Below are positions 18,073 through 27,900 of a DNA stretch of 64,000 nt, one piece after another. The number at the start of each line of letters is the position of its first letter. The first letter of the stretch is position 1. The stretch comes from Methylococcales bacterium (lineage in GTDB: Bacteria > Pseudomonadota > Gammaproteobacteria > Methylococcales > Methylomonadaceae): the NCBI GenBank assembly GCA_026399015.1, contig JAPLRS010000036.1:1-64000 (forward strand), in the 5' to 3' direction. The position numbers and the translations under genes are program-made. Below the pieces are notes generated by a model. It saw only the letters and a list, made by a program, of their open reading frames with translations, had not been told where the DNA came from and made no database searches.

Positions 18073-18953
18073 TTCTTTAGAGCCATTTTTTCGCGTAGCT
18101 TTAAAAAGCGTTCATAGCGGGTGCTGGTGATTTCTTGGTTTTCAACTGCCGCTACAATTGCACAGCCTTTATCTTTTAAATGCCGACAGTCATTAAACTG
18201 ACACTGATCTATATACGGCTGAAACTCTCTGTAGCCGTTGGCTAATTGATATTCTGAAATGCCCGCTAAACCAAAAATGGCCACACCCGGGCTGTCTATT
18301 AAGTCTCCACCGTCTGGTAAATGGTAAAGCGTAGCCGCTGTCGTGGTGTGTCGACCGTGTTTAGTGGTTGCTGAGATGGTATTGGTTTTAAGGTCTTTAT
18401 CAGGAATAAGTGCGTTGGTTAATGAAGATTTACCTACGCCAGATTGGCCTGCCAACATACTTACTTGATCTTTTAAAGTGTTTTTAAGGGTATCTAAGCC
18501 ATGGTTTTGCTTGGCGCTGACCCGATAAAGTTGATAACCTAAATCGGTGTAGGTTTTTAATTCTGTTTCTATAGTTTCTGATTGATACAGGTCGGTCTTA
18601 TTAAGAATTAAGGCCGCATCAATATTATTATTTTCACAAACCGCTAAATACTGATCAAGTAATAAAAAGTCACAGTGGGGTTCTACGGCAAACACAACAA
18701 AAATTCTGTCTAGATTAACCGCCACAGGGCGTAACTTATCATTTCTTGAGGGTCTGGTTAAGACAGAGCGTCTAGGTAGGATTTCTTCAATTCGGCCTTG
18801 GTCAGGGGCGGCTAGTGACCACATAACTTTGTCACCTACGGCGACTGTTTCTAGTTTCCGTAGGGTTTGGCAAAGAATGATCTTGCCGTCGTGTTCGACG
18901 GCAATACCTTGGCCTAGATGTGAAATAACTAGGCCTTCTTGTAAAGTTGCCAT
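18069..18953 (-). CDS. rsgA: Small ribosomal subunit biogenesis GTPase RsgA
   Basis: A 294-residue circularly permuted GTPase that aids late 30S maturation. An OB-fold domain (about 1-65) precedes the GTPase, in which G4 (LILNKTDLY) comes before G1 (GQSGVGKSSL), G2-like STTKHGRHTTT and G3 (DSPGV). The C-terminal zinc knuckle reads CQFNDCRHLKDKGC. Length is shorter than Escherichia coli RsgA (350), mainly at the N-terminus, but all domains are present. Its ATG shares one base with the stop of the upstream M48 protease gene, so translation is likely coupled. Confidence 0.95.
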   Translation of the reverse strand: MATLQEGLVISHLGQGIAVEHDGKIILCQTLRKLETVAVGDKVMWSLAAPDQGRIEEILPRRSVLTRPSRNDKLRPVAVNLDRIFVVFAVEPHCDFLLLDQYLAVCENNNIDAALILNKTDLYQSETIETELKTYTDLGYQLYRVSAKQNHGLDTLKNTLKDQVSMLAGQSGVGKSSLTNALIPDKDLKTNTISATTKHGRHTTTAATLYHLPDGGDLIDSPGVAIFGLAGISEYQLANGYREFQPYIDQCQFNDCRHLKDKGCAIVAAVENQEITSTRYERFLKLREKMALKN

Positions 18954-20200
18954 TATGATTTGGCGTTAAGGTGTGCGATACGAATTGCCGCAGGTGGATG
19001 GCTGTAATGGAAAGCAGAATATAAAGGGTCAGGGGTTAAGGTGTTAGCGTTTTCTTCATATAGTTTAACTAGACCACTAATTAATTTGCTAGCTTGTGCG
19101 TGTTCTGCAGCAAAACTATCAGCTTCAAATTCAAATTTTCTCTGAAAGTAAGCGCTGATCGGTTGCATAAAAAATGTAAACGTTGAAGAAACTAGCATAA
19201 ACAATAATAAAGCGGTGGCATGTGACTTTTGTTCTATTGCCACACCTAAACCGGTGTAAAACCAATCTTGATCAATTAACCAACCCAAGATGCCTAAGCT
19301 GATTAAACTCATGATTGAAGTTGAGATCAGCATTTTAATCACATGTTTACATTTAAAATGACCTAGTTCATGAGCTAAGACAGCTTCTAATTCTTCGTCT
19401 TCTAATGATTCAACTAAATTATCAAAAAATACGATGCGTTTGTTATTACCTAAACCTGTGAAATAAGCATTGCCATGGCCTGAACGTTTTGAGCCGTCCA
19501 TAATAAAGATACCTTGGCTGTTAAAACCACAACGCGTTAATAAGCCTTGAATACGATCTTTTAAAGAGCCTTCTGGCATGGGGGTAAATTTATTAAATAA
19601 AGGTGCGATGACAGTAGGGTATAACCAGCTCATTAATAAAGAAAAGCCCATGATAATGCCCCAAGCCCAAATCCACCAAGTGGGCCCCACGTTATCCATA
19701 ACCCATAAGATTAACGCTAAGATCGGTAAACCAATGATGCCACCTAAGAGGGTTTGCATGACTAAGTCTTTAGCAAATTGAGCGCCGGTGCTTTTATTAA
19801 AGCCAAACTTTTCTTCAATAACAAAAGTTTGATACAAGCTAGTTGGGATATCAACTAAGCTCATCACTAAAAATATAGCTGCAGTTGCAACTACGCCAGC
19901 CCAAAGGGGAGAAGTTATCACTGTGCTTGCATAAGCAAACGCCCAATTGATGCCACCACCTAAGGTAAGGCCTAATAAAATAGCGATGCCTAAAATCTCA
20001 TCAATTTTGCCTAAGCTTAATTTGGCTTGGGTGTAATCTGCGGCTTTTTGATGAGCGGCTAAGGGGACTTTGTCTTTAAAGGCATCCGGTACGGCATTTT
20101 TGTGTTGATCAACAAATTTTCCGTGTCTGTACGCTAGGTAGAACTGGATGCCGTTAGAAATAATCAGGGCAATTATAAAGATTGTAGTAAATGTATTCAT
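18953..20200 (-). CDS. Ste24/CAAX-protease-like M48 metallopeptidase
   Basis: A 415-residue integral membrane zinc protease. The N-terminal part (about 1-210) has the Ste24-type multi-helix membrane domain, with YQTFVIEEKFGFNKSTG as a conserved loop. The zinc site HELGHFKCKH lies near residue 279, and the third ligand Glu is in FEFEADSFAAEHA. Bacterial members lack prenylated substrates, and membrane quality control is the usual guess. It lies directly upstream of rsgA with a 1-base overlap and is divergent from orn, an arrangement common in gammaproteobacteria. Confidence 0.9.
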   Translation of the reverse strand: MNTFTTIFIIALIISNGIQFYLAYRHGKFVDQHKNAVPDAFKDKVPLAAHQKAADYTQAKLSLGKIDEILGIAILLGLTLGGGINWAFAYASTVITSPLWAGVVATAAIFLVMSLVDIPTSLYQTFVIEEKFGFNKSTGAQFAKDLVMQTLLGGIIGLPILALILWVMDNVGPTWWIWAWGIIMGFSLLMSWLYPTVIAPLFNKFTPMPEGSLKDRIQGLLTRCGFNSQGIFIMDGSKRSGHGNAYFTGLGNNKRIVFFDNLVESLEDEELEAVLAHELGHFKCKHVIKMLISTSIMSLISLGILGWLIDQDWFYTGLGVAIEQKSHATALLLFMLVSSTFTFFMQPISAYFQRKFEFEADSFAAEHAQASKLISGLVKLYEENANTLTPDPLYSAFHYSHPPAAIRIAHLNAKS

Positions 20201-20284
20201 CAGTCAGATTTAGTTTTAAGAGTTAGACGTAAATATTCCGCAATGCTACACTAACCTTAACATTTTTTACAATGGAATCAATAA

Positions 20285-20830
20285 ATGACCCAAGATTCTG
20301 AGAATCTAATTTGGATAGACCTAGAAATGACCGGGCTAAATCCAGATACTGACTTAATTATAGAAATAGCCACAATTGTTACCGATAAAAATTTAAACGT
20401 CTTAGCGCAAGGTCCGGTGTTGGCTGTTAAGCAGTCTGATGCGGCTTTAGCGGCGATGGATGAGTGGAATCAAACGCATCATGGCAAATCGGGATTAATA
20501 GATAGAGTTAAAGTCTCTGTGATTGATGATGCTGAAGCTGAGTTACAAACTATCGCTTTTTTACAGCAATGGGTGCCCGCTAATACATCACCTATGTGTG
20601 GGAATAGTATTGGTCAGGATAGACGCTTTTTATATCGCTACATGCCTAAGTTAGAGGCGTATTTTCATTACCGAAGTATTGATGTGTCGACTATTAAAGA
20701 GTTGGCTGCGCGTTGGGCGCCAGAAGTAAAAGCGGGGTTTAATAAGGAATCTACCCATCAGGCCTTAGACGATATTATTGAATCCATTGAAGAATTACAG
20801 TATTACCGAGCACACTTTATTAAGTATTAA
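20285..20830 (+). CDS. orn: Oligoribonuclease
   Basis: A 181-residue DEDDh 3'-5' exoribonuclease that degrades 2-5-mers and pGpG, an essential last step of RNA decay and c-di-GMP turnover. Acidic residues Asp12 and Glu14 are in [30 protein letters not shown] holds the third Asp, and the motif III His and Asp are in [14 protein letters not shown]. Length equals Escherichia coli Orn (181). Next comes the crcB-like gene, 2 bases after the stop. Confidence 0.96.
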   Translation: MTQDSENLIWIDLEMTGLNPDTDLIIEIATIVTDKNLNVLAQGPVLAVKQSDAALAAMDEWNQTHHGKSGLIDRVKVSVIDDAEAELQTIAFLQQWVPANTSPMCGNSIGQDRRFLYRYMPKLEAYFHYRSIDVSTIKELAARWAPEVKAGFNKESTHQALDDIIESIEELQYYRAHFIKY

Positions 20831-20832
20831 TA

Positions 20833-21540
20833 ATGAATCAATTGATCTCAATTGCCTTAGGTGGCGCCTTTGGAGCAGTCCTTCGATTTTTAATGTCTGC
20901 TGGCCTTTACCAATGGTTAGGGCGGGGCTTTCCTTATGGTACTCTAGCGGTCAATTTGGTCGGTTCATTTTTAATTGGTTTGTTAACAGAAGCTTTAATT
21001 TTGCAACGCATTGCCATTGCGGTTGAATATCGGGCCGCTATTTTAGTCGGCTTTATTGGTGCTTTTACGACCTTTTCAACCTTCTCTTTAGAAACCATAT
21101 ACTTGTTAGAGCAGGGTAACTTAACTAAAGCCGGTTTAAATGTTTTATTAAGTGTAATAGGTTGTTTAATCGCAGTGTGGTTAGGTTTGCTGTTAGGGCG
21201 AGCTTTATTTGTTTTTGGTGGTGTAGTGCATTGGGGTGGAATGGCTTTTCCTTATGCCTTATTAATTGTAAATGCGATTGGCGCCTTTTTAATTGGCATG
21301 ATTGCTACTTTGATTTTACAGAAAGTTGAATTAGCTTTGGATTATCGGGCTGCCATTATGGTGCTACTGGTGGGCGTGTATTTAACCCTGTCTGGTTTGT
21401 ATATTATTTTCTTTTTATTAGAACAGGGTTATGCCTTCGAAACCCATGCCAGCACAGTATTGACTACGTTTGTAGTCAATAGTTTTGGGGTGTTGAGTGT
21501 AACGGGGTTCGGTTTGTGGGTCGGTAAGCAGCTTGGGTGA
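20833..21540 (+). CDS. crcB: Double-length CrcB/Fluc-type fluoride channel
   Basis: A 235-residue, all-membrane protein. CrcB is normally about 125 residues with four helices and works as an antiparallel dimer. Here there are two CrcB-like halves and about seven hydrophobic segments. The first half is canonical: GGAFGAVLRF, FPYGTLAVNLVGSFLIG, and VGFIGAFTTFSTFSLET with the Phe/Thr fluoride path. The second half (from about residue 103) repeats FPYALLIVNAIGAFLIG and YRAAIMVLLVG, but its third-helix motif has decayed to VYLTLSGLYII. The long fourth segment seems to be shared between halves, which would invert the second half. Probably a fused pseudo-dimer, function assumed. It is coupled to orn. 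Confidence 0.85.
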   Translation: MNQLISIALGGAFGAVLRFLMSAGLYQWLGRGFPYGTLAVNLVGSFLIGLLTEALILQRIAIAVEYRAAILVGFIGAFTTFSTFSLETIYLLEQGNLTKAGLNVLLSVIGCLIAVWLGLLLGRALFVFGGVVHWGGMAFPYALLIVNAIGAFLIGMIATLILQKVELALDYRAAIMVLLVGVYLTLSGLYIIFFLLEQGYAFETHASTVLTTFVVNSFGVLSVTGFGLWVGKQLG

Positions 21541-21553
21541 AGCAGTTTGTGGA

Positions 21554-22471
21554 TTATTTTAACGGTGCAATAGTGCCGCCTACATTACCCTCTTGGTCTA
21601 TCCATTGATGCGCCAAGTTAAGACTATTTAACCAGTTAGCGCCTTCTGCTTCTTTTAACATTGCGATAGTTGAAGCGCTACCCGCTAATACGCAAAACTC
21701 ACTAACAACGGTTACAGAAGAAAAGTACTGCACAGGCCAACCTGTTTTGGGGTTTAAAATATGCCCATAACGTTTACCATCAATAGTTATATAGCGTTGA
21801 TAATCACCACTGGTAGCCATGCCACCACCAATTAATCCAATTGCGCTAATAATGTCGTCTTCTTTGTTTGGGTGTTGAATACCTACTTGCCAAGCGTTGC
21901 CATCTGGATGGCTACCAATGACTTTAATATCGCCACCTAGATTTATCAAACCATGATCTACACCGAGCTGTTTAGCAATGACAGCAGCTCTGTCTGTTGC
22001 ATACTCTTTAACAATCCCACCAAAATCAAGTTCCATTCCAGCGCGAGGAAAACTGAGTTTGGAGTTTGCCCATTTTACTTTGTCCCAGCCAATATTTTTT
22101 AAAGCTTTTTCAATGTATTTTGGATTAGCAAGAGTAGGTATATCAAGATTAAATTTCCAGGCCTTACGTAAAACACCAGAGGTAATATCAAATAAACCAT
22201 CACTTTGTTCATAACAAGTGACTGCGTAATTTAATAAACTTGCAGTTTCTGGATCAACTTCAATACTTTTGCCATTGGCGGCATGTCTATTGATTTCTGA
22301 AAGAACACTATCTGTTTTATAACGTGAATAACGATTTTCTAATCGGATTACATCGCCAATAACATGGTCAGCAATGTTTTGGGCCTGTTGTTGATCGGTT
22401 GCGTAAAGTTGGATTTCGCAAGGGGAACCCATTGCGGTGAAACGGAAGTTAAATAACGATAAATTGCTCAA
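21554..22471 (-). CDS. apbE: ApbE, FAD:protein FMN transferase
   Basis: A 305-residue enzyme that moves FMN from FAD onto a Thr/Ser of target flavoproteins, Mg2+-dependent. Marks are FRFTAMGSPCEIQLYA, RYSRYKTDSVLSEIN, FDITSGVLRKAW, ELDFGGIVKEYATD, HGLINLGGDIKVIG, the GHILNPKTGWPV motif, and SVTVVSEFCVLAGSAST. The start is TTG at 22471, with AAGG 7-9 bases upstream. A TAA four codons upstream rules out a longer form. The enzyme fold begins at about residue 9, so there is no signal peptide or lipobox, unlike periplasmic ApbE. It is the last gene of a minus-strand operon after the DUF3570 gene, with a hairpin between them. Confidence 0.93.
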   Translation of the reverse strand: MSNLSLFNFRFTAMGSPCEIQLYATDQQQAQNIADHVIGDVIRLENRYSRYKTDSVLSEINRHAANGKSIEVDPETASLLNYAVTCYEQSDGLFDITSGVLRKAWKFNLDIPTLANPKYIEKALKNIGWDKVKWANSKLSFPRAGMELDFGGIVKEYATDRAAVIAKQLGVDHGLINLGGDIKVIGSHPDGNAWQVGIQHPNKEDDIISAIGLIGGGMATSGDYQRYITIDGKRYGHILNPKTGWPVQYFSSVTVVSEFCVLAGSASTIAMLKEAEGANWLNSLNLAHQWIDQEGNVGGTIAPLK

Positions 22472-22495
22472 TTGATCGCCTTATTTTATGTGAAG

Positions 22496-22530
22496 GTTAT
22501 GGTTTTAATTGGTTAGATTAAAACCATAAC
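22496..22530. other. Perfect inverted repeat between DUF3570 gene and apbE
   Basis: A 14-bp perfect stem (GTTATGGTTTTAAT at 22496, its complement at 22517-22530) with a 7-base loop. No T-run follows on the minus strand, so read-through into apbE is likely. It could protect the upstream mRNA or lower apbE expression relative to the DUF3570 gene. Confidence 0.6.
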
Positions 22531-22547
22531 ACATTGTGTTTAACTAA

Positions 22548-23840
22548 TTAAAATTTTACGTTAACTTTTGCTGAGAATAACGAGAAACTATAGTCATCAA
22601 CTGAAGAGCCTTTGCCACCATGCATGGTGTAGTTTTGTTGGCGTTCGTAAAAATCTATACCAAAACCAAGGTTTGCATGATTAAAAACTTCTTTACTCAG
22701 TTGTACACCACCACCGTAAGCACCAAAGCTTGCTAAACGATAGTCAGAGCTGTAATAACCATCTGCTCTAGGTGCATCAAAGAATGGCTGATAAAAATCA
22801 GCTGAACCTTGTGAGTAGTAACGGGCTCTTGGAGTAATTTCCCAACCAGCATAGATAGGTTGTACCCATGCAAATTCAAAGGTATGGGCATTAACGCCCC
22901 AATTATCCACATATAAACGATAATCTAAGTGCATTGCTGCTGAGTTTAATACACCAAAATGCTGTACATAACGTGTCAAGAATGCAAATTGATCACGACT
23001 ATCTGGGCGAGTATCGTGTCTAAAATGACCATAAGAATGAGGAGGTAACCATGTTTTATCATCCCAAGGTACCCAGACTTCCTTATAAGGATCTGATAAG
23101 TAGCCATCATTACGCGTGTAGGTTAAATTGGTTTGTACTAATGCATCTTTGTTGATGATTTGAGTAGCTCCCAATAACCATTGATGAGTGGTTTTATCTC
23201 CACCTACGCCGGGGCGTTTATACATACCATCAGTCATTTGTGGTACTAAATTCATACCAGGAAAATCTGCTGGGTTAATGCAATTGTTGACTGCTTTCTC
23301 TGGATGGCAATGATCCACCGCCCAAACCTGATCAGAAGAAAAGCCATAACCTGTAGCTAATACGGTTCTTTTGTTATTAAATTCATTACGTGAATCAATG
23401 TTAAAAGAGTTTGAATCGTAATCATGTTCACTAGAGCGAGCAACGCCAAGACCTAAAGTACCACCTTGATAGGTATAGGTACCTGCTAATTCTTGAGAAT
23501 CTCTAACTTCTTTAATGGAAGCAGCAGATTTTTGCATTTTTGTTTGACCGGTATTGCCATCTCTATAGTAGTAAATTGGAGAAGCGCCACTGATAACGTC
23601 TTTAACGCCATTAACTTTTAATTTAAATTTATCATTAATGGGTATGTTTGCGGTAGCTTGGTATACTTCAATTTTCATACGATTTCCGCTCTCAGAATAA
23701 CGCGAAAATAGTGTGTTAGCATCAAAGTACTCTGCTTCACCTGCTGCAAATGCTGAGCCGCTGATGCCTGGTAGGGCTAAAGTAGCTAAGGTTAATGCTT
23801 TTAAGGCATTTACGTTTTTGGTTTTTTTAGTTACAGCCAC
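22548..23840 (-). CDS. DUF3570 outer-membrane beta-barrel protein
   Basis: 430 residues from the GTG at 23840; a second GTG at 23846 is in frame but sits on the ribosome site. GGAGG lies 5 bases before 23840, inside the Gly codons at the end of the DUF4266 gene. Residues 1-33 are a signal peptide (LKALTLATLALPGISGSAFA). The rest is barrel-like: alternating, aromatic-rich strands ending in FSAKVNVKF with a terminal Phe. Two motifs like ApbE flavinylation sites stand side by side: DVISGAS (81-87) and DGNTGQT (94-100). Function is unknown. The operon partners (thioredoxin, DUF4266, ApbE) are typical for this family. Flavinylation is my inference. Confidence 0.85.
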   Translation of the reverse strand: MAVTKKTKNVNALKALTLATLALPGISGSAFAAGEAEYFDANTLFSRYSESGNRMKIEVYQATANIPINDKFKLKVNGVKDVISGASPIYYYRDGNTGQTKMQKSAASIKEVRDSQELAGTYTYQGGTLGLGVARSSEHDYDSNSFNIDSRNEFNNKRTVLATGYGFSSDQVWAVDHCHPEKAVNNCINPADFPGMNLVPQMTDGMYKRPGVGGDKTTHQWLLGATQIINKDALVQTNLTYTRNDGYLSDPYKEVWVPWDDKTWLPPHSYGHFRHDTRPDSRDQFAFLTRYVQHFGVLNSAAMHLDYRLYVDNWGVNAHTFEFAWVQPIYAGWEITPRARYYSQGSADFYQPFFDAPRADGYYSSDYRLASFGAYGGGVQLSKEVFNHANLGFGIDFYERQQNYTMHGGKGSSVDDYSFSLFSAKVNVKF

Positions 23841-24051
23841 AACCACCTCCGCCTACGCCGTAACCACCCGATGATGATTCTTTTGAGCTAAATGTATGCT
23901 TCATAATAGCTGAATCCAATTCATTAGTTTCTAAAGCCATTTGGGGCTTGGCTAAATTACCTCTTTCCCAAGGGGAAAGTTTTGCTGCACAACCCATCAG
24001 TAAACTACTGATGATTAGGCAACTTAATAACATTAAGTTGGGTAGACGCAT
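23827..24051 (-). CDS. DUF4266 small lipoprotein with Cys tail
   Basis: A 74-residue protein. The signal II peptide ends in SSLLMGC, so lipid-modified Cys21. A conserved core LSPWERGNLAKPQMA follows. The C-terminus is Gly/Ser-rich and ends GGYGVGGGGCGCN, with the C-G-C pair one residue from the end. The last codons contain the ribosome site of the overlapping DUF3570 gene. It starts 2 bases after the thioredoxin stop, so the genes are translationally linked. Function is unknown. The tail could bind a metal or form a disulfide handled by the thioredoxin next door (inference). Confidence 0.87.
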   Translation of the reverse strand: MRLPNLMLLSCLIISSLLMGCAAKLSPWERGNLAKPQMALETNELDSAIMKHTFSSKESSSGGYGVGGGGCGCN

Positions 24052-24053
24052 AT

Positions 24054-24539
24054 TTACTCCGCTAATAATTTTTCTACTTCTGCACGAATCACCGCCTTTT
24101 CTTCGGCATGGAAGCCTAAGTTAATGCGTCTAATTTTGCCCTTACGGTCGATTAAGTAAGAAGATGGCATAGCAACCACACCAAAAGCAGCGGGACATTC
24201 TCCATTCGGATTAACTGCAACAGTAAAATTAACTTTGTGTTTATCTAGAAAGTTTTTGGCATCATCTCTTGATTCGTCAAGATTGATAGCAATAACTTCA
24301 AAGTTTTTAGCTTTAAGTTGAGTGTTAATTTCTTCTAAGAAAGGCATAGATTGTTCACAAGGACCACACCAAGACGCCCAGAAATCAACATAAGTAACTT
24401 TACCTGGCTTAATAAGTTGTACGGGAGCCGCGTCAGAGAATTGTTGAAGATCGCATTTTGGTGCTTCAGCGCCAACTTCTAAAGCTAGAGCGAAAGGTGA
24501 AAGTGCAGAAAGTAAAATAGCAGGAAGTATTTTTTTCAT
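24054..24539 (-). CDS. TlpA-like periplasmic thioredoxin
   Basis: 161 residues with a signal peptide (MKKILPAILLSALSPFALAL) and a thioredoxin/AhpC-TSA fold. The active site is WCGPC (residues 57-61) in VDFWASWCGPCEQSMPFL. The cis-Pro is in VVAMPSSYLIDRKGKI. Extra cysteines occur at EAPKCDL and NGECPAAF. It is the first gene of the operon with DUF4266, DUF3570 and ApbE, so it probably keeps a partner's cysteines reduced. AAAAAA around the start gives no clear ribosome site. Confidence 0.9.
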   Translation of the reverse strand: MKKILPAILLSALSPFALALEVGAEAPKCDLQQFSDAAPVQLIKPGKVTYVDFWASWCGPCEQSMPFLEEINTQLKAKNFEVIAINLDESRDDAKNFLDKHKVNFTVAVNPNGECPAAFGVVAMPSSYLIDRKGKIRRINLGFHAEEKAVIRAEVEKLLAE

Positions 24540-24902
24540 ATTTTTTAAGTGTGGATTGGAGGTAGAAATAAAAGTTTTTTGTTACAAGACTAAAATAATT
24601 CTTGTGCATTTTAACTTAATTGTAAGAGTAATGTACAAAATATCTTTAATATTAAGTTGTTTGGCTTGAAAAAAACTATTTATTTTCAGGGTCATGGGTG
24701 CTGCTTAGAGAGTAGTAAACAAGGGATGGTTGAACAAAATTGGATGTTAATTTAGGCTGTGGCTTTAAATAAATTTGTTACATCATTAAAATTTTACTTG
24801 CGTATTTTGGCTTATCTAATATCATAATATGTAAAAGAAATTGAAAAATATACCCTCCTTCATCGCAATAAATTTTTTCTTAACATATAAGGTGATTAAA
24901 AT
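24540..24902. other. 363-bp divergent control region
   Basis: Separates the minus-strand thioredoxin-DUF4266-DUF3570-apbE operon from the plus-strand repeat protein, so it must hold both promoters. It is very AT-rich. CATAAT at 24823 with TTGCGT at 24798 (19-base spacer) is a weak candidate for the rightward promoter. TAAGGTG at about 24889 is a good ribosome site. No recognisable operator or gene. Confidence 0.5.
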
Positions 24903-27900
24903 ATGGCAACAACTCCATCCACTGCTAGTGACACAATTACGCCCTCGCAAAATCAGGTTAATGGAAATTTAGCTTGGGATGGATTGGCTGGTGTAGATGT
25001 TTTCAACGTTGCTAATGGCAATGTTAGAAACTTTTTTACTACATTTAAAGTAACTTATCAAGCTAATGGAACTGCTGTATTTACATCCGCCGCAGGTGGG
25101 GCTAGTGGTTTTAAACTTACTAACTTTGAAAAGCTGACTTATTTAGCTAATGGTGTCTCCACTACAATGGATTTAGCGATTTACGTAACGTCTGTAAGTC
25201 CTGTAGCTACTGTGCCAACTAACAGTGATATTGTTATTACGTTTAATGAAACAATCAAAGCCGGTACTGGGAATGCGGTAATACATTCTGGTACTGTTGG
25301 CGGAACAGCAGTTTTTACTGCGGCTGCGGCAAGTTTAATTTATTCTGGAAATACTTTAACCATTAGGCCAACCAGTCCATTGGCTGCAAATACACATTAT
25401 TTTGTTACCTTGGATAAAGGCTTAGTTGTCAGTGGTGCTGGAACTTCTACTCAGCACGTGTTTATGGGTAATCTGTCTTCTACAAATACAACAGCGGCTA
25501 ACGGATATGATTTTACAACATCAGCTGCAATTCCAACTGGCGTTACCGTGGCAACATTTTTGTTAACACCCGCAGTAGCGCAAGCAATTGCTGATTCTAG
25601 TGCAAATGTTGCCGCAAAATTAGATCTACTCCAAACTAATCTGGCTAAAGTAACCAGCATCTCTTTGACAGATGCATCTATTCCTTTAACCATAAGTGCT
25701 GGACAAGTGACATCTGATGCAGGAATTCTGGCTAAATTAGGTACATATTCATTAGCTATCTCTGATAGCAGCGCAAATATTGCAGCTAACATTGACGCGC
25801 TTCAAGGTGCTTTAGCTAAAATCACCTCAATTACGCAAACCGGAACTCCAGCTGCTTTAGCAATAACAGCGACACAGTTAGCAAATGATGCGGGTGCTTT
25901 AGGTTTAATTACTGGTGTTTACACGTTAGCTGTATCAGGTGTTACGACAACTAATTTATCTTCTATTATAGCGAATACAAAAGTCGCATCAGTTGCAATT
26001 ACTGATACAAGTGCAAATATTGCTGCTAATTTAAATGCTTTAGAAACAAATTACCTCAAAATAGGTACGCTTACACAAAGTGATTCAGGGGTAGCTTTAA
26101 CTATCACTGCAACTCAACTAGGTGCAGATACACATGCATTGGCAAAATTAAATAATGGTGCTTATACATTAAATGTTACAGGTGTTTTGGCTGCAAATGC
26201 CGGCACGGTTTTATTAGATGCGCATGTGGCGTCAATCACTGTTTCAGACAGTAGTGCAAATATTGCTGCTAATTTAAATGCTTTAGAAACAAATTACCTC
26301 AAAATAGGTACGCTTACACAAACCAATACAGGAACAGCTTTAACAATTAGTGCTGCCCAGTTAAGTGCTGACACACATGCTTTAGCTAAACTAAACAATG
26401 GTACTTACACATTAAATGTTACAGGTGTTTTGGCTGCAAATGCCGGCACGGTTTTATCAAATGCGCATGTGGCGTCAATCACTGTTTCAGACAGTAGTGC
26501 AAATATTGCTGCTAATTTAAATGCTTTAGAAACAAATTACCTCAAAATAAGTACGCTTACACAAAGTGATTCAGGCGCAGCATTATCAATAACTGCAGGC
26601 CAGTTAAGTTCTGACACACATGCTTTAGCTAAACTAAACAATGGTACTTACACATTAAATGTTACAGGTGTTTTGGCTGCAAATGTCGGCACGGTTTTAT
26701 TAAATGCGCATGTGGCGTCAATTACTGTTTCAGACAGTAGTGCAAATATTGCTGCTAATTTAAATGCTTTAGAAACGAATTACCTCAAATTAAGTACGCT
26801 TACACAAACTGATTCAGGTATTGCATTAACAATCACTGCTGCCCAACTAAGTGCTGATACACATGCTTTAGCTAAACTAAACGGTGGTACTTACACATTA
26901 AATGTTACAGGTGTTTTGGCTGCAAATGCTGGCACGGTTTTATCAGATCCGCATGTTTCTTCAATTTCTATAACAGATTCGAGTGCAAATTTATCGTTAA
27001 CTGCAAATTTAGATTTACTAAAAACTAATCTGGCAAATATTAGTTCTTTCACTTTTAGTGATGTGGCTCAAATTTCTATTACAAGTGCACAGCAAACAAC
27101 CTATGCAGAAGTTTTAACTAAGATTGCTCAAACTAACCCGTCTTATAGTTTAGTTTTAACTGATTTGGCAACAGATATTGCGCATGCTATCTTTACTGGG
27201 GCAGCGGTAAATATTTTAGATACGGCAACTAATGTTTCGAATAGTTTGGACACATTACAAGCTAATAAATTAAAAATTAATACAGTAGCAACCAGTGATG
27301 CTTTACCAATAACTGTTACTGAGGCTCAAATAACAACTGACGCTGATATTTTAAGTAAAATTAATGGTGGTAATTACACTTTAAACGTATCGAATGTGAG
27401 TTCAGATCCATTAAGTTTAGCAAGTCTGTTGGGCAATGTTCATGTTACTTCATTGGATGTTACAGATACCCCGGCTAATATTTCTGCAAACTTAGATGCA
27501 TTGCAAGCAAATAATTCTAAGATAGGCACTATCAATATTGCTTATGGAAGTGGACCACATACTCCAATTAGTTTAACAGCGGCTCAAATAGCAAATGATG
27601 GTGATGTAATACAGAAAATAGTTGGTCTTAATAATCCGCTGTCAGTCCCTTTTACTGTAACTGGTAATACTTCTAGTATAGGTCAAAACTTTACTGCATT
27701 GAATCAGTACGTAAACAATATTTCTACTATTGTACGGTCTGATGTTAAGTCTATTTTGTCTATCACTAACGATCAATTTAAAAATGATACCGCACTATTA
27801 AATAAGTTAGGCACAAAATACAGCGTATCAATTACAGATGCAGTGGCCGATAAAGTTACTTTAGATGCTTTGTTAAAAACGCTTCATGTGGTATCAGCTA

